From NCBI GenBank assembly GCA_920105805.1, contig CAKKTI010000002.1, forward strand, positions 62,001 through 126,000: DNA of 64,000 bases. The letters run 5' to 3'. This document shows, one piece after another, positions 1-10,483 of the stretch. The notes under the pieces were generated by a model. That model was given only the letters and a program-made list of their open reading frames with translations. It searched no databases and was not told the origin of the DNA. The stretch is from Condylostoma magnum (taxonomy: Eukaryota > Ciliophora > Heterotrichea > Heterotrichida > Condylostomatidae). The position numbers and the translations under genes are program-made. How positions within the stretch are numbered: the stretch's first letter is position 1; every line of letters starts with the position of its first letter.

Positions 1-506
1 TTTGTTATATAATGACTATGGTGATAAATTTTAATCGGTATTCATTTTGCTATTCTTAGTTATATATAAAATGGCATTAAAATTCAATTCTAATCTATAT
101 GATTTAAACGCTCATTCTCTGTGATAATTATCTTTAGTAAAGTTGGTAATGAAAAGGATTACACATATTGAGGGATGATATTTGAAAATAGATTAATAGA
201 GGACAAAGCCTTTCTTTATAGATGACACTAAGCTGAAAATTTGTAATTATTCATTAAATACACTAAGATCATATGCTAAGGTGTTTTTCCTTACTATAGC
301 GTTCATATCTGGGAGATAATTTATTCATTCTTGAGGATGGAGTTACTTTTGTGTCTATTAAAAATAAATCTCAGTTTTCTTTGATTATTCTTTTTACCCT
401 AGAATGGTTTTTCTACGTGTTTAACTACTTGATACTTTGTTTCTGAGTAGTAATTACGGCTTATGTTAACTATTAATTGTCTTTTACGCCTCTGTTAAAG
501 TTCCAT
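1..506 (-). CDS. Hypothetical protein, 3' end beyond the window
   Basis: I do not recognise this protein. From the ATG at 504-506 the frame stays open for 168 codons to the window edge. It begins MELQQRRKRQLIVN and is basic (many K, R, H, Q, N), with no clear transmembrane segment or motif. This frame reads more like a real protein than the other two, but open frames mean little in this code. It lies 78 bp downstream of the ABC transporter on the same strand. I am moderately unsure. Confidence 0.45.
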
Positions 507-584
507 TTAAGCTAAGGTATTATGATTTAGGAAAATAAAGGATAAATTTACACAGTTTTCAGCCAAAATTAAATTCTAAACTAA

Positions 585-3500
585 TCAATATTGATGCATC
601 TTGTAAAATTCACTATTTTTGTTTTGCAACAAGGATCTATAACTACCTTTTTCTAACACTTTTCCTTTGCTCATAACAATTATTTTGTCGTAGTCTTCTA
701 AGGTTTCTAATCTATGGGCTATTGTAATAACAGTGCTCTTTTTGAAGTACTTTTTAACACATTTTTAGATAATATAATCAGTATTTTGATCAACATTTGA
801 AGTAGCTTCATCCATTACTAAAACTTTAGATTGTCTTAAAACAGCTCTTGCTAGGCATATAAGCTATTACTAGCCTAAAGATAGCCCTAATTCACTAATA
901 TCTTAGTCTAAAAATTATACAACATCCTGAAGTTAAGCTATTTGTAATGACTCCATTAAATCCTTATCAGAATACTGTTAAATTGGGTCAAGATTATTCC
1001 TTACTGATGTTTGGAACAAAAAGGGAGTTTAAGGAATTACTGATAGCTATTACCTAAGATTTCTAACAGATACATCTTTAATGTTTATACCATCAATCAA
1101 GTATTCTCCACTGTTGTGAGGAGAAGTGGCAAATAGAACTTGAATAATTGAGGATTTACCAGCTCCAGTTCTTCCAACTATCCCAACTTTCTGGCCCCCT
1201 TTTAGTTTAAACGTAACATTTTTAAGTATGTTTGGGGAGTCTTCTTTATAGCTCATACATACATTTCTAAACTCAATTATTCCTTAGCTTATATTTAGCT
1301 CTTGTTCTCCTACTTATTTCTCTTATGGCAAATCAACATAATCATAAAGCCTCTCCGTGCAAGGCATATAAATTTCGGTATCTAAATAACCTTTTCCGGC
1401 TAGTGTAAAAACAGAAGTCATTATGCCGACTAAGGATATCATTGTAGCAGATAAGGCTACCCCAAATTCATCTTTAAAGATAATTATAGTTAATACCGCA
1501 ATAAATCCAATAGTAGATCCACAGAGTGATTAAAGTAATTAAAAGAATCTAGCTACATTCTAAAAATTATAATATGCCTTACAATTTGCAATTGCCTTTT
1601 ATAAATACTATTGATATAGCTAATTTTAGTAATCATTAGCTCTTATTATTATTATACCATTGATAGCATTATTCATATCCTAAAATAGAGGACTTCTACT
1701 TATTAACTCTAGTTTTCTAAGGGATCTTGCAACTTCTAATACATATTTTACTGTTAAAATAATGTAGCCTAGTAATATCAAAGCTATGATAAATAAATAT
1801 CATATTGTATATATTATGAATGTGAGGCTTCCAATAATGAACAATAAGCCCATTAAAAAGTCTTAGTAATACATAGATAAAATTTCATCAATAATAAACA
1901 CATCTCTAGTCATCCTATTTATGATTATCCCAATTGGAGTAGAATCGAAAAAGCTCAGATAAGTTTAGATAAGTCCCACTAATGCTTTCTTATAGATATT
2001 TCTAGAACTAACTACAATTGCAGCTGATATTAACCAAGATCTTGAAATCACCGTAATAATTAAAATCAATGAAAGTGTTAGCATTACATAAAAGTAGTAT
2101 ATTTCCTATTATTCATCTGCTGATTACTCTCCCCAGTAATTGAATCAAAATATAGTAAGTAAATAAAGCCCTTATATTGCCAAACAAAAGATTGCGAATA
2201 AAATTAAAAACAATAGATTCTTAAAAAACTCAATGAAAAATCTGTAGTGAGTTTTAATTGAAGCAGATCCTGTTGTTTTTTCCTCTTATTATTCCTACTT
2301 ATTTTGTTAGTTTTCACTGTACTCCTCTAATTAAGTATTTCCATCATTTTTCTTGTTTTCATGTACATCATTTAATATTTGACTATTATCCAACAGTTCT
2401 TGATATGTGCCCTTGAATCCAATTTAGCCTTCCTCTAGTACAATCACTTTATCACTATACTTCAATACATCAAGACGGTGTGTCACTAATACCCTTACTT
2501 TGTCCTGCAATAAATCAATGAAGCATTATTTGATTATTTATTTAGCAACTTATGAATCAAGTGCACTAATTGGATCATCGAATAGAATGATATCAGTTTA
2601 TCTATACAAAGCCCTTGCTAGACTTACTCGTGCTTTTTATCCTCCACTTAGAGTAATTCCCTTATCTCCTACTAATGTTTAATCCCCAAATTCAAACATT
2701 TACATATCTTAAGTTAAACAAGCAGATTCAATGCATAGATTATATAAACCCCTGTCGTATTCCTTTCCGAATAAAATGTTTTCCTGTATTGAATTGGAAA
2801 ATATTATAGGTTCAGGCTCGACATAAGCTATACTTCCATTGACTTTTACTTCTCCTGATAATAAATTCATTTCATTCAGAAAAGCTAGTAATAAGGAAGA
2901 CTTCCCTGATCCTACTTTTCCAATAACTGTGAAAAACTGTCCTTTTTTTACCCTGAAGTTGATATTTTTGAGTAATGGTTCATCATTTTAGGCTGAATAG
3001 TTTAAATTAGCATTGCACATTACTAATCCAGGTCTTTTATATGTTTATGTATAATTTTACTTAGTTTTTAGTTGCAAAGTTTAAGAGATCCTTTTATTGT
3101 TGACTGTTATCTATTAAGTAAAATCATAGCCTAATCCAAATAATCCGAATGTCCATATGATAAGTTGTCCGTACAGTGTAACCAGTAAAACAGATAAAGA
3201 TGTACTCATTTCATAGCCTAAGGATAAATGAATCATACTAATTGACATAACTACAATTCCTAATATAGACATTGCTAGTGACAATTAAGCTGTTCTAGGA
3301 AGATGCTTTAGTAGTTATCTTTTGCATTCCTTATTTCTTATTTTATAAATCATGTCTAATAAGCCTTAATCCCAGCCATAAAGCTTAACTACTCTTATAC
3401 CTTCTATTATGTTCCTCATTAATTTCACTCTTTTATCTGTTATTTCTCCCATATGCTTTCTTACTAATTTAGGTAGTTTTCCCATTAAGACGCTTGATAC

Positions 3501-4199
3501 TAAGAAGAAAATTGATAGAAAAGCAGAAAAAATTGCAGTTTCATAAAAGAATATTGCCATAATTGCTACCAAAATGCAATGATATAAAGGGATAGAGACC
3601 AATAAAGGGGTATAATTTAGGAACTCATAAAGCTCTAAGTCACTTGCTGCAATGCTAATCATACGTCCTGTTGTATTTCCTTAGCCTATTTAATTAGAGT
3701 CCAACTCCATTATGAAATTATACAGAAGAATTTGACCTGCTAGCTTAACATTACAACTAAGACAGAATCTATTACAAAAATTACTCATAAGGATAGAAAA
3801 GGAAAGGATTGAAGTAATCAGAAAACCTAAAGCTAATAGAAGGCCCTATCATAGCTCATAGCTGTCATCTTCAACGTATTCTAGAACATAGTATAATATT
3901 ACCGATTGTAAGGTTATTCCAGAGAATGATATTATATCAGTAATTGAAATACTAAGGTACTTTCTTATGTATGTTTATCATAGAGCTTTCCCGAATGAAG
4001 GCTTCTCTAGTAGCAGCTGCTAATTCCAGTTTTATTAAAGTTCATTATAGCTTGATTCCAGGTCTAGGAATTTTGGTAGGGGTAAAAGATCATCCAGTGA
4101 GGGCTGCTTTTACCTCATACGACGAATGAAGGGCTAAAGTCAAAGGAATAGGATTCTTGAAAGGTAGTTGGCCTTATCTTAAGGGGATTCCTTTGACAT
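585..4199 (-). CDS. ABC transporter, ABCC (MRP) subfamily
   Basis: A full-length ABC exporter of 1,204 codons with two membrane domains and two nucleotide-binding domains. It starts MSKESPQDK and then has FLWLQPF, like the FLWLNP motif before TMD1 of ABCC proteins; there is no extra N-terminal TMD0. TMD1 lies about 4000-3120 and NBD1 about 3000-2400, with Walker [10 protein letters not shown], signature LSGGQ and FDDP with Asp in place of the usual Glu, as in many ABCC NBD1s. TMD2 lies about 2250-1330 and NBD2 about 1250-590, with [25 protein letters not shown] and the AHRLET switch. The gene ends MHQY-TGA. Start and stop are exactly in frame, so no frame-shifting intron is present. Substrate unknown; ABCC members usually export conjugates or organic anions. 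Confidence 0.93.
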
Positions 4200-4371
4200 T
4201 TTAATATTTGTTGTGGTGTAAAAACTATCATTTGTATGGAATTTAAATATTCTATAACATTTAACTTCTTATGAATTATTAGTTAAACAAGTAAAATCTC
4301 TCTAAACATTAAACGCCTAGAAATATGTAAAGAACTGCTATTTATTTTTCGACATTTGATTAATTGTTACC

Positions 4372-4668
4372 ATGTTTCCTTTAATTCTTGTTATTTTGAA
4401 AAGTTATACACTAGACCTCTTACTGCATTATATACAAGAAAAATGGGCAAAAAGTAAAGCAAATAATAAGCATAATAGGAAGCATAATAGTAAACACAAC
4501 AGCAACAATAAAATGACGTTTGATAACATTTCGATGAATAGTCTTCTTAATCGTAAAGCTCCTAAGCAGAAGAGATTAAATAAAACTTATCTCCTTAAAA
4601 CTAAATAGCTCCAATAAGTCTATCCAATAGCAGAAAAACAAGTACCTCAAGTACAAAAACACTCATGA
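4372..4668 (+). CDS. Possible small Asn/Lys/His-rich protein
   Basis: An ORF of 98 codons from ATG 4372 to TGA 4666-4668. It has a hydrophobic start and then a low-complexity stretch of repeated N, K and H. An alternative ATG at 4513 (after ataaa) gives 51 residues. Its end overlaps the ATG of the ankyrin gene by 4 bases in another frame. It could instead be an upstream exon or leader of that gene, or chance. No family recognised. Confidence 0.25.
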
Positions 4669-5081
4669 GTAATAAAGATACATAAAATTTAACTTATTCT
4701 CTTTAAAACAGGGAAAAAGTGATAGTAGCGGCTTATAGAGGTGATATACACAGAGTTGAAGAGCATTTAGACAATGGGTTTCCCTTAGATTTTCCTCTCA
4801 ATGATTCAGGCTGAACACTTTTGCATATTGCAGCAGATTAAGGGAATTTAGAATTAATAAATATCCTCTTAGATCATGGAATGTATATAGACTAAAAGGA
4901 AAACTCAAAAGACTGAACTCCTTTATTAGTGGCAATAATTAGTCGTAAACTAGAAGCAGTGGCTTTACTTAAAGATAGAGGGGCAGATTTAGAGATTAGA
5001 GATAAGTCGAATTAAAGTGCTTTGGATTTAGCAATTACTTATAGAGCGGATAAAATTGCAGAGTTTTTATCATATCTATGA
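4665..5081 (+). CDS. Small ankyrin-repeat protein
   Basis: A 138-residue protein made mostly of ankyrin repeats, a protein-binding scaffold. The start MSNKDTQN at 4665 leads into EKVIVAAYRGDIHRVEEHL, then WTLLHIAADQGNLELINIL, WTPLLVAI and SALDLAITYRADKIAEFL. In-frame TGA encodes the Trp of both TPLLHxA-type motifs, and TAA/TAG give Gln. The stop is TGA 5079-5081 directly after the last helix. Tail-to-tail with the CK1-ankyrin gene, 66 bp away. The N-terminus is less certain because an upstream ORF in another frame overlaps it. Confidence 0.75.
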
Positions 5082-5147
5082 TTATTAGTATATAATAGCA
5101 TATTTCCTTATATTGCGTTTTAAGATAGAATTAATTTTTACCTAATC

Positions 5148-7538
5148 TTATTGCTTTGCTTCGATCTCAGAGTTAAACTTTTTGACATAATGAGACTGTT
5201 TAAAAATTACAATTTTAGCTCTAAGAAGCATTAGCTTTATATTATTATTCGATGTTTTTATTTTATTCCCTCCTAATGTAACTGAAAAAGGACTAGCTTT
5301 GTTATCCAATAAAGCCTCAATACTTGAAATCTAACCAGCTCTAACTGCTAAGTATAGAGGAGTACGACCAGATATATCCTTTGGATCTACAAATGCTAAG
5401 TTTTTAATCAAGATTTCAACAATACTTGCATATCCTCTTTTAGCTGCCCAATGCAAACCAGTTTAATACGAGTTATCAATTGTAAAAACTAAGTATTAGT
5501 TCTCTCTTATCATTTCACTCACTTTTAATTAATCTCCCAGTTTGCAGAAATGAATAAATAGCCTGCTTTTCTTTAGCTAGTAAGGTTCTTTAGGCATGCA
5601 TTTAAACATTTCATTTAGTTTCTATTTTGTAGGGTTGATTTATACTAAATGTCTTAATGCTGTCATTGCCTTACGTTTGATTTCCTATACTCTTAATACC
5701 TTGTTGATTTGTTCTTAGTTTTTCCCTTTTGGTATTTTTATTTTAAAAGAATGGGGTGATATGTTAAATTGGTTTGATTTCTATTTAGTTTACAAAGAAT
5801 TAATTCTTTTGCAACTATAGTACTGATTAGGTAGATTGATTTATCCTATAAGATCATGTTAATATGTTCTAAGTGACGGTATATACTTAAGCATCAAGTC
5901 ATCTTTTTATTATATTTCATTTCTTACTGTGCTTTTTTGAGTGTTGATTCGTTTAATTCTTCTTGTAATTCTCCTTGAGCTTAAGAAGTTATGCACTATT
6001 TATCTCTTATCTATTATTGATATTACTTACTTTTAGGGTATTTCTGCTTTATTCACTAGGCGTCTAGGAGATGATGGAAAGGGAAATTTATTCAGATTTT
6101 TTCTTTAAAATAGCGGAGATTTGCTGCCCTATGACGACTTAAGGCCTCTTGGTGATAGTCCATTTGAATTTAAAAACTAGGAGAATGTCAACTTTTTCAT
6201 TAATTATATATTTAAATCATTTTATCAAAGATGCTAAAATATGTTACAAATCAATCCAGATCTTGATAATTTTTGAGTTTGTTGATGTTAGTAGATTACT
6301 TATCTATTTTTAATCTCAGGCATTGGCCCTCTAGGTGTAAGTTCATCTTGATTTAAATAAGGCTAGAAATTTCAGTGTTTTTTTTTGATAGTTTTGCGTA
6401 TTTCTATGATTGTTCTTCTCTTATCCTCTTAATCAATATTCTAGACGTAACTCATACTACTTGATGACTCGTTTTCATCATCACTTACCATTTATCGCTT
6501 TTATTGAATTTAATCATTCTCATGATCCGTAGTCATCTCTCTAAAACTTTTACTTCTTTATAACTTTTAACCTTTTTTAATTATCACAACCTTTTAATTC
6601 CTTCTAGATTTGTTTATTTTCATTTCATAATGAACAAGTCTTCTTTTCTATCTTCTAATTTGCTTTTCATGCATTTCCCCTTAGTATATTGTAACACATA
6701 CATTTTTAGCCTCTAGAATCAATTTTCTTATGTAATCGTAGTCAGGCTTATCTGTGAATTCTAAGGATTTGGTGTAATCAAGTATCTTTACTACTGCATC
6801 TGGCATATTTTGGCATAATTGTGTACTAGATATTTTTAACTTTTCTTGGAAAACATACTCTCACTTTCCCTTTGAATCAAATATGAATTTTCTTTATCAT
6901 GGCAAATTTCCTCTAATAAGGTAAATTAATAAATACGCAAAAGATTATAAGTCATCTCTTCTTGATTACCTTATTCCCATATGATTATTAATAGAGGAAA
7001 AGCTTGAATTGCCTTCCATAGGACATGAGTACTGAATTGATATATGATTTTTACCGATCTAGTATCGTTTAGATAACCCAAAATCAATTATATAGACTTG
7101 ATCTGATTTGTCATCTATCAAAAATTACTGAGGCTTTATATCCTTATGTATAAAGCCTTATTCATGCATATATTATAGTCTATCTAATATCTAATCCCCT
7201 AGATTTAAAGCATATTCTATAGGAAAACTTCCTGAGTAATACTATTTCATATAATTATTCAGAGAGGGCCCCAATAGCTGCAGAATCATATAAGAATAGT
7301 CTTTAATTTTCCCACTATCATACAACTTAGGAAACCCTTCTCCTTCTTACAATTAACTAAGAATTCTAGACTCATACAGACACTAACCTACCTCATTTAG
7401 ATCGAATTTAATAGCTATCTCAGTATTCTGCTATAAATCAATTGCTTTAAACACCTTACCAAAGCCTCCTTTACCTATTTCATTCTGTAATAGATATCTG
7501 CCTTAAAATCTTCTTCCTGGTTTTATATTGATTTCCAT
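5148..7538 (-). CDS. CK1-family protein kinase with C-terminal ankyrin region
   Basis: The first ~300 codons are a casein kinase 1 domain: glycine loop IGKGGFGKVF, Lys in IAIKFD, HKDIKPQQFLI catalytic loop, IDFGLSK, and the CK1 signature SRRDDLQSFAY followed by GNLPWQ. The Asn that binds Mg in HRDxKPxN is here Gln, encoded by TAA. The same frame continues through a basic, low-complexity linker into ankyrin-like repeats (TGLHWAAKRGYASIVEIL, GRTPLYLAVRAG) and ends EAKQ-TAA, 796 codons. No TGA suitable as a stop lies between the parts, but a TAA or TAG there could end a shorter kinase, so fusion is an inference. The start at 7536-7538 is 19 bp from the divergent gene at 7558. Confidence 0.8.
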
Positions 7539-7557
7539 TATTTTTATACTAATTTAT

Positions 7558-8358
7558 ATGAAATCTAGCCCACTTTCCTAATAAAATAATGACAAGGAGC
7601 GATAGCGTCGTAGAGAAATAATGAAAAAGGCAGAACTAGAGAATTAACTAGCTGAAAAAGAATTGTAAGAATGAAGAAAAGCACAGCAAAAAAATAATTT
7701 TGAATTTTCAAATTTAGATATAAGTGAAATTAAAGGAGAACAGAGTTGAAACAGCACTGCAAAATTTGTAGAAAAGTTTTCTGAAATTCCACCGTAAAAA
7801 TAGTCAGCTGTAGCATAGTAGAAGGGTGTATAATAAAATAAGATTTTAAATGTAAAAAGCGATATTGATACTATAAATAATCATACTTAACTCAAGTCGT
7901 TAGAGACAGAAATACTAGATTTACATACAGAAAGAAAGAACTCAAAGACTATATCCCCTAGAAAGAACATTAGAAGTTAGAAAATAGTTCAAGCAGACAA
8001 GGCGCCACGGAGACTACCTAGTGGAACAAGTAGAGAAAATACTAAGTAGAAAGCATCTCCGTCTGTTAGAGTTGTAAATAAAGCAAAAATACGATTTTAA
8101 AAGTAGACTTCTATTAAAAAGTGCAAAGATTTAGAAAAATAAGTCCAATTTTGAAAAAGTAAAGCAGAAAAGACATAGTTAAAATTTGGTAATACTCTTA
8201 GAAGATTTTAAAAGTAATTTAAAGATATAAAGGGAGAGAATTTAAAGTAATTAAAATAATTGAAGCAGGAATTTGATTCTACTGTGTTACTTATTAAGGC
8301 TAGATATGAGACAGAAATAGTTAAGCTTACTAAACGTTAAAAATAGATGTTATATTAA
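7558..8358 (+). CDS. Coiled-coil protein, unknown function
   Basis: A 266-codon, strongly charged, helical protein beginning MKSSPLSQQNNDKERQRR. Heptad-like stretches occur at the N-terminus and in the last ~90 residues (LKQLKQLKQEF, ETEIVKLTKRQKQM), with a basic Ser/Pro-rich middle. TGA gives Trp in QEWRKAQ and VQFWKSK. I chose ATG 7558 because the frame is coding-like from there; ATG 7621 is also possible. Stop taken as TAA 8356-8358, with TAG 8344 as an alternative. It may be a cytoskeletal or centrosomal component, but no family is recognised. Confidence 0.6.
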
Positions 8359-8433
8359 AGCTTGTTGTTTATAGGTTTATATTGCTTTAACAATTTTTTT
8401 ACTTATTCAATCAAAGTATCAGCACTGATCTTA

Positions 8434-9179
8434 TCATTTATAAAAATTACTTCGAAACTTTAATGATTAACTGTGTAGTTTCTTCTACAATCCCTGCTTT
8501 TCAAACAAATCGAGGATTTGGTTATTTACCTAACCCAAACTTGTAAAAAATAATAGGAAATAAATTTAGCTTGATTCTAGTTGCAATGCTGTATCTTCAA
8601 TTATATTTAAAAATATTAGTCTTTTATCAACTGGACCATTAAGCCCGTATTTCTTAATTTTATAGTCAGCAAATTGCTTTTCGCTAATCTTGTACCCTCC
8701 AGGATTATTAATATCAATTTATCCTAGAACACTTCTTATCTGAATTTCTTAAAATACTATTTTTGTATAATTCTTCTATGACTTTCTAATCAATAATATG
8801 CAACAATAAAAATTTATACATAAAAGTATTAAACAGAGTGATTTGAATAAAAGTATAAATCTTTCAAGTAATTATATTAGGACAATGCTGGTTAAATATA
8901 CAGAAACATATCAATTAACCCCCCACTTCTTAAAAAAATTGATAATTACAAACAAAATAGAATCAAATATTAAAAGAAACCTAAGATAATAATTTTTTTT
9001 ACAACAAATTCCAGGCTGTGTAATAACAATACATATTCTTGCTGAATGCACTTACCTTTTATTTGGGAATGGTTGCTTTTGAAATTTACTACATAATTAT
9101 TACTTCCAAAATCTATGAGTTTAGCATGAGATGCGACTGCATAGAGGAATGCAGATGGCAAAATATTTCTTAATGCCAA
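8434..9179 (-). CDS. Tentative two-exon gene: signal peptide plus EF-hand-like region
   Basis: Two coding-like pieces lie in different frames. The 5' piece (ATG 9179 to about 9056) begins MALRNILPSAFLYAVASHA, which looks like a signal peptide. The 3' piece (about 8723 to TGA 8434) contains IDINNPGGYKISEKQF, resembling a degenerate EF-hand loop, and LIFLNIIEDTALQLE. A GTAAGT at 9055 and an AG at 8724 would join them in frame across a 332-nt intron. That intron is inferred only from the frame and borders. Alternatively they are two separate fragments. Neither part is confidently assigned to a family. Confidence 0.35.
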
Positions 9180-9203
9180 ATTTATTTATAAATAGATGAG
9201 AAT

Positions 9204-9707
9204 ATGAGTGTTCTAATTTTCCCTTACTGCGAAATTAACAATTTCTACGAAAATCACGAGGATTTTTCGATGTCTCGGTACCAGCTGATGGGAGAGGAAA
9301 GGCTAACTGATTATCTTAAGCAAAGCTATAATCCTATAGTTACCATGAAGGATTTAGGAAGATAAACTAATTTCCTTCTTCCTTATAAATGAGGATGGTA
9401 TTAACTGGAGTAAGATGTAGAGAAGTACAAGCGGAGTTATAATTGGCAGTAAGCCTAATTAACTGAGGTAGAAAACCCTCATTTATGAACTGAATGAGTA
9501 TTGCAAGAGTTTACAACTTTAAAAATTGTAGGGGAAAATTAAATAAGATTTACCCAAGGGAGACAATAAGCAGCACTTTTTACTTAGATTACGAAGTAAC
9601 TACCTTAACGGCCGCAAACACACTATTCTATCTAATACGGGTCGATTTGGAGGAAGCCTTATATGTGTTTTGTACAATATATTTGGTGTGATTACAATTC
9701 TTTTTGA
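9204..9707 (+). CDS. Hypothetical protein, 167 aa
   Basis: An ORF from ATG 9204 to TGA 9705-9707 with balanced composition, beginning MSVLIFPYCEINNFYENHED and rich in aromatic residues and Gln (YKWGWYQLEQ, HYSIQYGSIW). No signal peptide, membrane segment or known domain is seen. It is divergent from the 8434-9179 gene with a 24-bp gap. The overlapping frame beginning at 9494 is a shadow. Confidence 0.55.
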
Positions 9708-9779
9708 GTACTTGCTCTTTTAATCTGTATCTATAAAAGTCGACATGGTACTGAATTTGATAATAATTTTAAGGTAAAT

Positions 9780-10090
9780 TTATCAGGATTCTACTATCTC
9801 ACAGCTCTATATGAAATGCACCCTGGAATTCCCTAATCTCGACTTCATTGCTTTGTACTTTCTGGCATATAGCCTCTGGAGCAGTCCCCCACTACAAAAA
9901 CTTCAAAACCTCTCATTGCTGCGTCTTCAGTGAGTCTAACTCCATACTCCTCATAAATACAGGGATTGTATATTATGTTGTTTAAAAATTTCCTTAAGAT
10001 TAGATGAAAATGCTTTACAACCTAAAGCAAATGAATATAGTATTCTTATGATTATTCCAGAGCGAATAATTATTCGTTAATAGTTGAAAT
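9780..10090 (-). pseudogene. Nicotinamidase/isochorismatase-like remnant
   Basis: The family has a Rossmann-like hydrolase core with the catalytic Cys just before an helix of the form xxDAxxxGxxVxVxxDxxxG. Here one frame shows CKAFSSNLKEIFKQHNIQ (like the YSAF...L motif), and the next frame shows EYGVRLTEDAAMRGFEVFVV followed by GDCSRGY. The frame changes at about 9955-9965, and the Gly-Val-Cys segment that carries the nucleophile is missing there. The N-terminal third with the DxQxDF motif is not found upstream. This fits a decayed, truncated gene rather than an intron. It sits directly 3' of the 9204 gene, on the other strand. Confidence 0.55.
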
Positions 10091-10483
10091 TATATGGTTC
10101 TAGTCTTTATTAAAAGTAAATAAATATATGGAAATGGTTAAGATTATTTATAAAATAATCATTTCTCTAGTACTTTAATAGGCATTACATTATGACTATG
10201 CATAATCATGCTAAATGGGTTAAAAAACTAGAGTATTACACGAGCAAAATTAAATTTATTATCTAAAGCTGTGAATTTTTTATAACTAAAAGTTTATACA
10301 GTGATTGAAAGCTTTATCCATAGTCTAAAAGATAAGGCTTCTTTGTTATTTGATGAATTCAATACTATTTAATAGCCAAACCTATGTTAACTTAGTTAAT
10401 CTTGCATTATAGATCACTAAATTTTAAACCTATTTGGTTGTCTTAGGTTCCATAAACATTTTTCCCAATTCAGAATATAAAAT
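10091..10483. other. AT-rich gap, no gene seen
   Basis: No frame on either strand gives a family motif or convincing composition. It probably carries the 5' flank of the giant surface-protein gene. Confidence 0.5.

Noticed and set aside
4708-4750. A 43-bp GT...AG intron joining the 4372 ORF to the ankyrin gene
   Set aside because: Its removal does not bring the two frames together, and the ankyrin gene has its own in-frame ATG.
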